From positions 141,803 to 205,802 of the forward strand of contig JAMPHY010000004.1 of NCBI GenBank assembly GCA_023663185.1: DNA of 64,000 nt, read 5' to 3'. Below the pieces are notes generated by a model. It did no database searches. It worked only from the letters and a program-made list of their open reading frames with translations, and was not told where the DNA came from. Shown here in pieces: positions 1 to 11,600 of this stretch (positions are counted from its first letter, which is position 1; every line of letters starts with the position of its first letter). This stretch comes from Clostridiales bacterium. GTDB lineage: Bacteria > Bacillota > Clostridia > Lachnospirales > Lachnospiraceae. Both the position numbers and the translations under genes were made by a program.

Positions 1-281
1 GAAAGACCGCATGGAAGGTTTCTGAAAAAATGGGTATTCTTGCCGCGAAACACCAGATTATATGTATCACACATCTGCCACAGATTGCAGCGATGGCGGA
101 CACGCATTTCCAGATTGAGAAATCCGTGGAAGAAGAGCGCACTAAGACAAAGATACATAAACTTAATGAGAACGAAAGCGTGGAAGAGCTTGCCAGAATG
201 CTCGGAGGCGCCTCAATTACAGAAAATGTGTTGAATAATGCCAAAGAAATGAAAGATTTGGCAAGAAAAACAAAACAATAA
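1..281 (+). CDS. recN: DNA repair protein RecN, C-terminal end (partial at window edge)
   Basis: RecN is an SMC-like ATPase that acts early in double-strand break repair. Only the last 92 or so residues are in the window. The reading frame is open from base 3, so no start codon should be sought here. What is visible matches the family's C-terminal ATPase lobe: a TAWKVSEKM stretch, then ICITHLPQIAAMAD with the conserved His-Leu-Pro-Gln, and the closing ELARMLGG helix shared by RecN proteins. spoIVB follows after 87 bases, the usual recN-spoIVB order in Clostridia and Bacilli. Confidence 0.95.
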   Translation, partial: KTAWKVSEKMGILAAKHQIICITHLPQIAAMADTHFQIEKSVEEERTKTKIHKLNENESVEELARMLGGASITENVLNNAKEMKDLARKTKQ

Positions 282-368
282 ATAATTAAAATTAAAGTTT
301 TCTCACATACTAAAAAGGACATACTTATGTATGTTCTTTTTTATTATGGAAAGGAATGCGGTACAGAT

Positions 369-1640
369 ATGACTGATTATAAATTGAAAAACTATCGCAG
401 ATTTTTATATATACTATTCGTGACCGGATTATTGGCTCTGGCTGCGGCAGTGTACATGAATTATTGGAAAAAGGTGCCGTCCACGATTATGATTCGTGCC
501 GGAGTTGAACAGGAGCTTGATTTTAAAGTTCCTGCTTCCGGTGAAATATATCAGCAGGAATCGGTAGAAAGCGTCTCGACGAGCGTAGAGAGCCTGCATG
601 TCAATTTCAGCAAGGGAGTGACGCTTAAAGCCAACCGAATAGATAACTATAAAATGAATTTGAAGCTGTTCGGAATACTTCCTTATAAAGATGTGGATAT
701 TCAGGTTATTCAGGATAAAACCCTGATACCGTCGGGCATTCCCATAGGCATATATGTAAAGACGCAGGGAGTTTTGGTCGTAGGCATAGGCGAGTTTAAA
801 AATCCGGCGGGAGAGATAATCTCACCGGCAAAATATATTCTCCAGCCGGGCGACTATATTCTGGAAGTGAATGGAGAAAAAATAGAAAATAAGAAACAGT
901 TTGTTTCAATTATAGAAAAATCGGCAGGAAATGAACTTATATTGACGCTTCTTAGAAACGAAGAGACTACGGAAGTGAAAATTTCACCGCAGAGCAACCA
1001 GAACGACGAATGGAAGCTCGGTATCTGGGTAAGGGATAATGCGCAGGGTATCGGCACACTGACTTATGTAGATTACGATGATACATTCGGAGCGCTGGGG
1101 CATGGAATTAACGACGTGGATACTTCTACACTGATGCTGCTTGGCGAAGGAACCTTATATAAAACCGAAATCATAGGGATTACAAGAGGGGAGAACGGTT
1201 CGCCCGGAGAGCTGACCGGATATATAGAGTATAATAACAATAATATAATTGGTGAGATTACACAGAATACGGCGGAAGGAATTTTCGGGGTATGCAAGGA
1301 CGAAGTCGTGCAGCAGACGGCGTATGAGGCGATTCCGATTGCCTTAAAGCAGGAAGTGCAGACAGGACCGGCACAGATTATATGTTCAGTCACCGGAGAA
1401 CCCAAGCTTTATAATATTGAGATTACGGAGCTTCATCTGGAAAACGACAATGTTAATCGGGGAATGGTGCTAAAAATCACAGACAATGAGCTGCTTGCGC
1501 TTACAGGCGGTATTATTCAGGGCATGAGCGGCAGCCCCATCATACAGAACGGTAAGTTTGTAGGCGCGGTTACGCATGTTCTGGTAAACGACGCCGCCAG
1601 CGGCTACGGGATTTTTATTGAAAATATGCTGGTGCAGTAG
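369..1640 (+). CDS. spoIVB: SpoIVB, stage IV sporulation serine peptidase (S55 family)
   Basis: SpoIVB is made in the forespore, crosses into the intermembrane space and triggers pro-sigma-K processing. Visible parts are an N-terminal membrane anchor (about residues 12-30), a PDZ domain (about 126-215) and the S55 peptidase domain. The catalytic set is intact: His245 in GALGHG, Asp372 and Ser387 in MSGSP. These keep the same mutual spacing as the published Bacillus subtilis residues His236, Asp363 and Ser378. I chose the ATG at 369, which gives 423 residues, close to the 425 of B. subtilis, with GGAAAGGAA at 348-356. An in-frame ATG at 327 with AAAAAGG upstream would add 14 residues and cannot be excluded. 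The usual neighbour spo0A does not follow directly (see 24335). Confidence 0.93.
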   Translation: MTDYKLKNYRRFLYILFVTGLLALAAAVYMNYWKKVPSTIMIRAGVEQELDFKVPASGEIYQQESVESVSTSVESLHVNFSKGVTLKANRIDNYKMNLKLFGILPYKDVDIQVIQDKTLIPSGIPIGIYVKTQGVLVVGIGEFKNPAGEIISPAKYILQPGDYILEVNGEKIENKKQFVSIIEKSAGNELILTLLRNEETTEVKISPQSNQNDEWKLGIWVRDNAQGIGTLTYVDYDDTFGALGHGINDVDTSTLMLLGEGTLYKTEIIGITRGENGSPGELTGYIEYNNNNIIGEITQNTAEGIFGVCKDEVVQQTAYEAIPIALKQEVQTGPAQIICSVTGEPKLYNIEITELHLENDNVNRGMVLKITDNELLALTGGIIQGMSGSPIIQNGKFVGAVTHVLVNDAASGYGIFIENMLVQ

Positions 1641-1677
1641 GCAGGAGCTTTATCCTGCCTCAAGCTATGGCGGCAGA

Positions 1678-2499
1678 TTATATTTCCTCAATCGGCAGCA
1701 CCAACTGCGAGCAATACCTGCCCGGATCAAACTCCAGCGATGTATAAGGCGCGACCAGAGCGATGCTCCGGACATATCCGGCAGGGGTAAGCCCGCGCTC
1801 TTTTACCTGCTCTCCAAGATAGAGGTAGGCGTCGTCCACCTTGTCATAATTCCCATAAAACAGCACCGAAAGGGCAGTACAGGCGGGAATGCGGACCGCA
1901 TCCTCCGGCGCCTGTTTTGGCAGGACGGGAATACAGATATAAGAATCATAGGGCGCAGAAGAAATCCGACCTTCCAGATAGTCTGTGCGTTCATTTATAA
2001 TCGAAAGCGGCTCAGAAGAAAGGACATATCCCTTTTCCACGCATTCATGGAAAAATTCGTACATGGCAACGTACTTATCCTGTATGGAGCTTCCCTGGAA
2101 ACGCTGCATACAGCAGACCGTTTTCGGAATTTTTATGATGGATACGGACTTATCCGGCACCGCATGGGAGCGCAGCCGCATTTCCTCAACCTGCTGCTGT
2201 AACAGGGAAAGTTTCTGCTCCAAAACAGCAAGGAGGTCGTGTGCCATTCCGCCGCTTGCATAATAGGCGCCAATTTCTTCCGTGCTGAATCCCATGTACT
2301 GAAATTTCTGAATCTGTAAAATCCGTGTGATGTTATTATTGTCGTAATAGCGGTATCTGCTTTCCGGATTTGTCCGGGCAGGCACAAGCAGCCCCTTTTC
2401 CTCCAAGCGTATCAGGCTGGAACGGGAAATGCCGCAGGCATGGGCAGCCTGATTGATAGTAAAAAAGCTGTAGTCAGTTTCGTTAATTGGTTTATCCAT
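1678..2499 (-). CDS. MerR-family transcriptional regulator with GyrI-like ligand-binding domain
   Basis: A 273-residue regulator. Residues about 11-80 form a MerR winged helix (FTINQAAHACGIS, then SRYRYYDNNN). A linking coiled coil covers about 85-115. The rest resembles the GyrI/BmrR effector-binding fold, with the tail YCSQLVLPIEEI typical of that family. Such proteins activate promoters with an overlong spacer when they bind a hydrophobic ligand. The gene is divergent from the 15-kb surface-protein gene, with 193 bases between them that carry a promoter with a 19-base spacer, so that gene is its most likely target (inference). Its stop lies 37 bases beyond the spoIVB stop, in opposite orientation. 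Confidence 0.88.
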   Translation of the reverse strand: MDKPINETDYSFFTINQAAHACGISRSSLIRLEEKGLLVPARTNPESRYRYYDNNNITRILQIQKFQYMGFSTEEIGAYYASGGMAHDLLAVLEQKLSLLQQQVEEMRLRSHAVPDKSVSIIKIPKTVCCMQRFQGSSIQDKYVAMYEFFHECVEKGYVLSSEPLSIINERTDYLEGRISSAPYDSYICIPVLPKQAPEDAVRIPACTALSVLFYGNYDKVDDAYLYLGEQVKERGLTPAGYVRSIALVAPYTSLEFDPGRYCSQLVLPIEEI

Positions 2500-2558
2500 G
2501 ATGTAAACTCCTTATAAAAATTTTGTGGAAAAATTAAAAAAATAGCAAAAAAATGAAA

Positions 2559-2595
2559 AACCACTTGAGATGTTCAGGGGTGGTTATGTTATTAT
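2559..2595 (+). promoter_or_regulatory. Candidate MerR-controlled promoter of the giant surface-protein gene
   Basis: TTGAGA (2565-2570) and TATTAT (2590-2595) are separated by exactly 19 bases, the overlong spacing typical of promoters remodelled by MerR-family activators. An inverted repeat, AACCAC (2559-2564) and GTGGTT (2580-2585), overlaps the -35 box and the start of the spacer. The site lies between the divergent merR-type gene and the giant gene. Assigning it to this regulator is inference. Confidence 0.42.
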
Positions 2596-2692
2596 AACTC
2601 TGAATAGTATATCCTGCAAAATAAAATCTGTCAAGTACAGATAATGTCTGCGGGATATGGCTGAAAAAACGAGTTGACAGGAGACCACAAAA

Positions 2693-5600
2693 ATGGATGA
2701 ACAACGCGCATGGTTAAAATCAAGAAGGAAGAAAAGACTACGGATCACGGCGGTCATACTCAGCGTATGCCTGCTGGTGACGACATACCCCGATATACTG
2801 ACGACAATCTCGGCGCTGGCGGCGGACATTCGCAGCGTAGAGGGGACGGTGACGGTCACGGGCTTTGCCAAGCTTGACGAAGAGACCGCCATGCAGGAGG
2901 TGGAGACCGGGACGGACATTTCCGAGCTGGACCTGCCGGACACCTTAAAGGCTTATGCGGAAGCGGCGGACCGGGAGGACGAGAAGCCTGCGGAGGATGA
3001 AGAGAAACCGGAGGAGGAGAATCCCGGCGCGGACGATGAAGAGAAGCCAGAGGAGGAGAATTCCGGTGCAGACGACGGCACAGGGGAAGAAAATCCCGGT
3101 GCAGACGACGGCACAGGGGAAGAAAATCCCGGCGCGGACGACGGCACAGGTGAGGAAGAACCCGGCGCGGACGACGGCACAGGTGAGGAAGAACCCGGCG
3201 CGGACGATGTTTCGCCCCTCACTATCGAGAGCGGCTCTTTTACGCTGCCACAATACCAGTCGGAAAACCCGACGGGCAGCATTGCGGTGCAGACCTTATC
3301 AACAGAGACCATAGAAATCAAGAACGTTACATGGCAGGCGTCCCCCGCCTACGACAGCGAGACGGAAGGGGTTTATGTCTTCACGCCCATCTTACCGGAA
3401 GAAGAACTGCGGGAAAAAGGCATACTGCTCTCAGATGATATCAAGCTGCCCGAAATCACCGTGGAAGTATATTCTGCATTTGTGGGCGATCAGGAGCTGA
3501 CGCCGGAGCAGTACGCGCACATGATGGCGGGCATACAGGATAATCCCGTACTGCTGACGGAGGAGGACATTTTGGCGCAGGACCCTTCCCTTGCACCGGC
3601 GGGCGGCAAAAGAAGGGCAGCGGCGCGGGCAGCCGCAGTAATCCATCCGGGCACCTATGTGACGACAAAGGATAATGAGAACAATGCCGGCACGGGAGTG
3701 GCGGACGACGATATTGACCAGTATATACGGCAAACGGACAGTCGCATGCCGATCGAAGCCAATATTTTTATCCCGAAAGGAGAGCTGCCCACCCAGAGCT
3801 GCTATATCGCCGTGCGTACCTATGATGTGGACTGGCAGGGAGACGACCGGTTTCCTAATATTGCTGAGTATGACAAGCTGTTTGTCAATGGAGAGCGTGT
3901 AGGCACGCTGACGGGGCTTGACGAACTATGGAATACCTCTTATTACAAGGTGCCGCTATCCTGCCTGAAGGAAGGAAAGAACACCATAAGGATAGAAGTC
4001 TGGGACTGTACGGACAAAAGCAAATTTTGGGATGAGAACCCACCGCTTGTGAAGAATGAAAATTGGATGATAAGCATCGACTGGATGCAGCTTGTCTGCG
4101 ACGGCGGCTCGCGTGTTGGAATAGAGGAATTTTTCATAAGCCTGACCTCCGCGGCGGCGGAAGGCAAACAGGTGGCAATTCAGGCGGAGACGGTGATTAA
4201 GAGCACGAACGCGGGTGCGAAATATGATACGGAATATTCCATCACGGACAGCAAAGGCTATATCGTGGGCAGCTATCAGGAAGCGAACGTTTCAGGCGGC
4301 ACACATACGTTTACCATCACCATGCCGAAGAATTCCAAGAACGGCACATATACGGTACAGGGGCTGTTAAAAAGCCAGAGTGACGGCGGCATTCTGGCAG
4401 CGGACTCTATGGATTTTATATTTAAAGATGGAGTGGTGCAGCTTGGTCCGAAGATCACTCACATACTCTCCCCGGACACATTGACGAATCAAAACGTCAC
4501 GATTACGCCGAAGGTGGCGGATGCAGCGGGCTATACGAATATCAGCATTTCCCTGGCAAGTCAGACAGCGACGAAAAACGGTACCTACAATTTTACCGTG
4601 AATTATAAGGATAATGGCGTCACTAAATCCATACCATATACGGTGACGGTGGATAATATCGACAAGGTGGCGCCGGTCATTACCTACGAACCGATCACGA
4701 TCAGGGAAGGACAGTCTTTAGAAGAGGTGGAGGAACTGTTTGCGGCGGCGCTCTCGGTCACAGATGACAGGAAGCTTGCCGAGGAACCGTTTCAATATAC
4801 CGTTCCCGCGGACATAAGCGCTGCGCCGGGCACAAAGAGCATTACCGTGACGGCGACTGATTTTGCCGGCAATACAGCAACGAAAAGCTGTACCATCACG
4901 ATACTGCCTGACCCGATCAAGCTGACGATGGGAGAGCCAAAAGCAGTTGCGGGCAGTAAGGACAGCTATACCTTAAACGCGGTCTTAGAGAACACCGGCG
5001 GCGGCACGATCACGGAAACCGGCTTCGTGTGGGGCGTTATAGAAAATCCGACGTTAGACGTAAACAACGGCAGCGCGAAAACGGCAAGCGTGGTTAAGAC
5101 AAAAGGCGGCAAACTCTCCGCAAACGCCGCAGGAATAGTCTATGGCGTGGGATATTATGCGCGTGCTTACGCCAAAGTGACTGCGGATGGAAAAACAAGC
5201 GTTGCCTACAGTGACAGCAAGAGGTTCGGCAGCGGCATACCCGCCTACGGCACATTCTCCGTAAGCGGCGTTTCCGGCAGTACCTTTACCATCACACGCA
5301 CGGGCGGCACGGACGGGAAACAGACCGTCTACTACCGTACCGTCAACGGCTCCGCCATCGGCGGCACCCATTTTACCCATGCGGCAGGTTCCCTTACCTT
5401 CGCAGACGGCGAGACCAGCAAGACGGTGACAGTGACGGAGAAAGGCGTGACCACAGCCTATGGCGGCAGGACGACGACCAGCTACGCCAATGCGGACAGG
5501 ACGTATTCCTTAGAGATCTACCGGGTGGAAGGCGGCGGAGGGATTGACCAAAGTAGTCGATACCAGACACGGACGATGTCGAAGAGCAGCAGCTATACGA

Positions 5601-8600
5601 TCGACAGGACGATCTATACCACGGAGAAATCAAAGATAGAAGTCTCGGCGACATCGGGAGGGCACGTGAAGCGGATCGCGGATACGACCGGCAAGCAGGG
5701 CGGAACACAGACAAACATAAGTTTCCTGACCAACCGTTATAAAGAGAAAAACTATAATACCAGCGCCAATTTTTCGGATTATTATACAGGCGCCAACCAG
5801 AAAACCTACCTGAACGCCACGGCGGACGGCTGGTATTACCGCTATGTGCTGCTGGCGTATGAGGATATGGACGGTTATGAGTACGCCTATTTCGGGACAA
5901 AGGCGTTAAAGGATACACATTATGACCTTGATGGCGGGGAAAAAGGAGCATTGATTTCCGGGATAGCCGGACAGCTCTGGATGTGTAATTTCCAACTAGA
6001 GAAAAAGGGTGCCGCAGGAACCTACAATTTCCCGGACACCCGGACCGGCGGCGAGGAAGGTTCCGGCATGCCCTACAACAGTTCCGGCACGCCATCTAAC
6101 TATAATAACAAGACCTATGTCAAGCTGGGGCTTAACGATACCTGTTATCTTTATTTCGGGGCTACCGGAAGAGATACTGATATCTGGTACATAGACGGTC
6201 TGACCGGCTATGCCCTCGTGTATGATGAGAAAGAGCCGACCTGCATTGGCGTCGCGCCGATGGCGGGCGGTGCCTATCTGCCGGGCGACCCGATCACCGT
6301 GGCGCTTGTCTTTGACGAGATCGTGGACAAGACGAACAGCAGTCTGACCAATGTGGCAGTCAATACAAATGTAGGGACGCTTACCTATGCGGGCGGCGCG
6401 GATACGAATGTCCTGTATTTTACGGGAACGGTGTCTTCTACGGCAAGCTTAAGCGGCAGCAGCGCCCTCAAAGTGACCGGTATCACGAACAGCGGCAATA
6501 TCAAGGATATGTGCAATCTGACGGGTACGGCTTCCACTTTTACCAGCCGCAATACGAATATCGAAGTGGACGCGACCAAGCCGGCAGTGACGATTACGGC
6601 GAAGACAAGCGGTTCCCTGCCTCGTCATCAGGCACAGGTTACGGCGACAGGGGCGGCGTCTATCCAGTATGTGTGGACACAGGACACCACTATGCCCGCT
6701 TATGGCTGGCAGGATGTGAAAAGCGGCACGACGCTGACAGGAAACTGCGGCGCGGCGGGAAAGACAGAAACGTGGTATTTGCACGTGAAAGCGACCGCAT
6801 CGTCGGGCGCGTCCACCCATGAATATAAGGTGTTTACCTTTAAGCAGCCGGCGATCACAGGGGTATCCGTGCGCGCGGAAAGCTCTGCAAACTCTGCGGA
6901 TGTGTCTGATGTATGGAAGACCTCTTCTAAATATATCGTGGTGCAGTATGACGGTGCGCAGACAAACGGCACGACGCTTACCTTTGACGGACCGCAGACT
7001 TCTACGCAGGGCATTACGACCGCGTCCGGCACGAAATATCTGCAGGTCACGAAGAACGGCACTTATACGGTCACGCTGACGGACAGCTACGGCAATGTGA
7101 TCTCCAAGTCTGTGAAGGTGGAAAAAATAGATACGACCGCGCCCACGGCAACAATCACCGAGGCGCGCAGTACGGAGGCGGGGGCTGCGTCGCCCGTCTA
7201 CCATGAACTTACCATGACGGCGCAGGCGGCGGATTTAGCAGGCGCATCGGAGCCGGCTTCCGGCGTGAAGACGGTGCAGTATGCTTTCTCCACGCTTGCA
7301 AATTCATCTTCCGTGGCAGGCAGCGCATGGACGACGCTGACGGATACGGATAAACTCGCGGACGGCAGGTACAAACTGACCTATACCGCGACGCAAACGA
7401 CGCAGACGAAAATATATCTCCATATCAAAGTGACGGACAATGCGGGCAACGCGACCACAGCACGCTCCGCCGACTACACGGTCATTAAAGAGCCTGAGGC
7501 GAGCGCGAAACCACAGATTACGCTGACGCAGACAAGCCCTTCTGCGTCCGGACAGACGAACGGCGACGCGACGCTTACATGGAAGCTGACAAACGGCGGC
7601 GCGGGTAACTGCACGGTCAATGCAGGCGGCGCGAACCTGACCGACAAAGGAACAGGCGACAGCGGCACGATAACCGTATCGAAGAACGGCGTCTATATGG
7701 TGAGCGTTTACGATGAAAACGGCGATTCCGCGCAGGCAGCCCTCGTGGTAAACTGTATCGACAAAGAAGCGCCCACGCTTTCCGCGCTGACGGTCACGCA
7801 GTCAGGCTATGCGAAGACAAAGAGCGTAAGCGTGAGCGGTATCACCGATAACCTGACGACACTGTATGATGAAAAAGGCGTGACAGGCAAAGGCGGCAGC
7901 GGCGTTGCGAAAATAGAGTATCAGCGCGAGGGCGGCAGCACATGGACGACTGTAAATGCAAGCGGCGATACCGCAAGCTTTACCGTGAACAAGCAGGGAA
8001 CCTATAAGGTCAGACTTACCGACCAAGTGGGCAATGAGAGCAAAGAATATACCATAAAAGTAGAAGGGATCGACAATACCGCACCGATATTGACCGCTCA
8101 AGTCAATGCAACGCCCAAGACAAGCGGCTGGTATACCGACAGCACGGTACCCGTAACCCTTACATACGAGGACAAAGCGGGAGCGGAAGAATCTGCCAGC
8201 GGCGTGAAGTCCGTGCAGTACGCCTTTACAATGGATAAAAACACCACTCCGGCAAACCTCACAAGCCTCGGCTCCACGGCGGTGTCAAGCGGCAGCGCGG
8301 TCTGCAGCCTGACCAGCAACGGTACTTATTACCTCTACTGCAAGGTGACTGATCAGGCAGGCAATGTGACGGCGGGCTGGATGAAAGCGGACGGCAGCAT
8401 AGGAAGTGAAAGCAGTGCTGCTGTACCCATCAAGAAAGATTCCAATAAGGGAAGCGGGACGATCAGCGGACCGGCGGAAAGCCAGCCGGCATCGTCCGGG
8501 CTTAATATGAGCATTACCGTATATTACGGTCCCTCCGGCGGTGAGCTGACCGCCACAGGTCAGACCGATTCCATCGGGACGCTTGCTGCCCATGCCGGAC

Positions 8601-11600
8601 CTAGCACAAAGAGCGAGACGGTTTCCTATACCACGAAGACCATCGGCACAAACTATATCTATCTCAGCCCTATATCATGGGGGAGCCGATATTACTGGAG
8701 TTATTATGTGCGCAAGGTGAGCTTCGACAGTCAGGGCGGCAGCGCGGTGGCGGACCAGCTTGTGTGGACGAAACAGGCAAGCACGTCCACAAGCACGTCG
8801 GTGGACTGTAAGCTGACAAAGCCTAATAACCCCACCCGCACGGGCTATACATTCGGCGGCTGGTACACCGACGCGGCGTGTACGAATGAATTTGACTTTG
8901 AAAAACAGACACAGATACGCACCGACACGACGCTCTATGCGAAGTGGACGGCGATTACCTATGAGGTAGATTATGTGCTGAAAGTGCCGCAGCCGTTCAC
9001 AACCACAGTTACCTACAGCGAGGCGGATTATGAAGCGCCTACTGATAAAACAACCTACATCTACGGGGACGAAATGGAACTGCCCGTACCGACGCTGCCG
9101 ACAGATGTGTCAGGCTTTGTGTTTGACGGCTGGTATACGACAGCCGACTACAGCGGGGCGCGGTATACTTCGGTGCCAAAGACCGCAGCGAGTGATATCA
9201 CGTATTATGGACGGTTTCGGGATGTGGAGGCGCCGATTTCGTATAAGCTTGACGTGTGGAATAATGGTAAACCTTGTTATAACACAGTGGATGGTGTTAG
9301 ATGGTATAATGCAAACACAACAAGGTGCGCACTTCAATTTCGCGAGAACAAAGGGATTGAGAAATACATTGTCTTGTGGGATGGGAATGTTGTAGAATTA
9401 CCAGAGGAAGAAGGAATATTGCATACCACAAGTATGGCTATAGGTAATAAGTGGCTACAAGGTATTTATTTTGCACGAAATTTATGGGAAGGCTATGAGA
9501 TCCAGACGGGGACACATACCTATACGGTGCAGGCATGGGACGCAGAGGGTAACATGGGTGAGTTCACCACTACGTTACACTACGACCCCGACGCGCCCAC
9601 AATCGGCGACATTACCTACACGGTAACCCCGGTTATACGGTATAGGACGAAAGATACATATACCGATAGTAGTATAAGTAGTAGCAAGTTTGTAGACAAT
9701 TATGAAACTGACAGCACAGAGGTAAGGATGTTTGGCAAAAGACCGACAATCCGCATTCCTGTCAGTGACGCGACCAGCGGGTTGTGGAAGCTTACTTATA
9801 CAATGACGAGACTCAACTCTAAGGGTCAGGGGCTAACAACTGAGACGAAGGAAATTGATTTGACCGGGCAGGGCAGCGAGGGAATCGTGGAGATTGAGAT
9901 GGAGAAGGACTGGCACGGCACAATCACGGATATCATACTCTACGATAAGGCAGGCAACCAGTCAGCAGTCACGGCCATCGGCGAGATCATGGTAGATACC
10001 ACGGCGCCGACGATTAGTAATATTAAGCTGTTAGGTAAGGAACCGGAAGACAGATGGTATTCGGAAAGTGAGTTTGAAACGAATCCATATTTTGACTATA
10101 AGCTTGGGGATAATTTTTCTTTTGCGTCCTACCGTATGCTGAAAAATGGAAAGGAAATTAGAAATGGTTCCATATGGGCTGCTAGCTTAGGACTCCATAT
10201 AGCAATAGGTAAGGATGGAAAAGTAGGGGAGGAATATCTGGGTGAAAACACGTTTACATGGGAAGCGACAGATCCACTCGGAAACGTCACGACGAAAAGC
10301 GTGACCATTAAAATCCGCAAAGACGACGGAACCGTTCAGGAGCAGACTCCGCAGGCAGTCTGCGACTACCCGGCGGACGCTATCTCGCACCTTGTTGCAA
10401 ATGCGGAGTATGGGATTACCATTAACGGCAACTCCTACCCCGTAACTACGGACGAACAGGGCAGGATTCCTTTTGAAACGACGTTTGGCAGTATTACGTC
10501 TCTCTGCGGCACGACCATACAGATTGTCAAGAAAGGGATAACAGTAGACGGAACGCCATACACAACTGACTCGGAGGCGCAGAGCCTTACCATTAACGCG
10601 CGCCCGGACGCAAACGCGGTGAACAGCGCGACAGTTGTTGCGGAGCTGTTGAAAGAGGCGGGCGATGCGAAGATAACCTTGACGATGAGCGGCAGTTCGG
10701 ACGATACAAATCGGACATGGGAATATCAGACGCCGGGCAGTACGGCATGGACGACCGCGCCGACTGATGATAGCGGCAATGTCACCATCACCAACCTTCC
10801 CGCAGGAAATATCACCCTGCGCGTCAAGGCACAGGCGAACAGCTCCGATACGGTGAACGACGGCTTTCCGCATGGCGTGACAGGCACACAGACGGTCAGT
10901 GAGGGCGCCGGTACGATTACGGTACAGTATAATCTGAATGACAATGATAGTACGGTTAAAGCACAGGGGAAACCCGAAGATACGTCGTTATTAACCTACC
11001 AGAGCACACTGACCGCGCCGACCGCGCCTACAAGGACAGGCTATAAGTTCATGGGCTGGTATGTATCTGAAGACGACTATGTACCCGGCGGCAGCACCGA
11101 GCAGGCGTGGCGTTTTGCGGGTACGGCGAATGCGCAGATCGTCGGGGAGATACTCGGTGACGACCGCGATAAATATGAGGACCATTGTAAGATGGAAGAA
11201 GGCGTTTATGTCGTCACCCTCTACGCAGGCTGGCGTGAGGCTGTCGCGCCGGAACTGACTGCCACCCTTACCGATAACAGTAACGGCGCAGGCAACAGCA
11301 ACGACGGCGCAGGCGGCAGCGGCGCAGGCGCAGGCAGCAGCAGCGGCGGCACAGGCAACAGCAGCGGCGGCGCAGGCAGTAGCAGCGGCACGACGATTAC
11401 CGATGATGGCTGGCATAACAGCCTTGCGATAGACCTTAATTTCTCTGATAACGTAGGCGTGACGAAACTGTATGTGAAAAAGGACAGCGCCGCTTATGTG
11501 GAACTTAGCGGAGACGGTATCGGAGATGGGGCAAGCGCAGGAACGACATACAAATTGACTTATCCTGCTATGAAGGAAGGCGCTAGTATAGAAGAAGGCG

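Noticed and set aside
327-368. Longer SpoIVB start at 327
   Set aside because: Possible, but the start at 369 gives the family's length and the canonical N-terminus; noted as an alternative.
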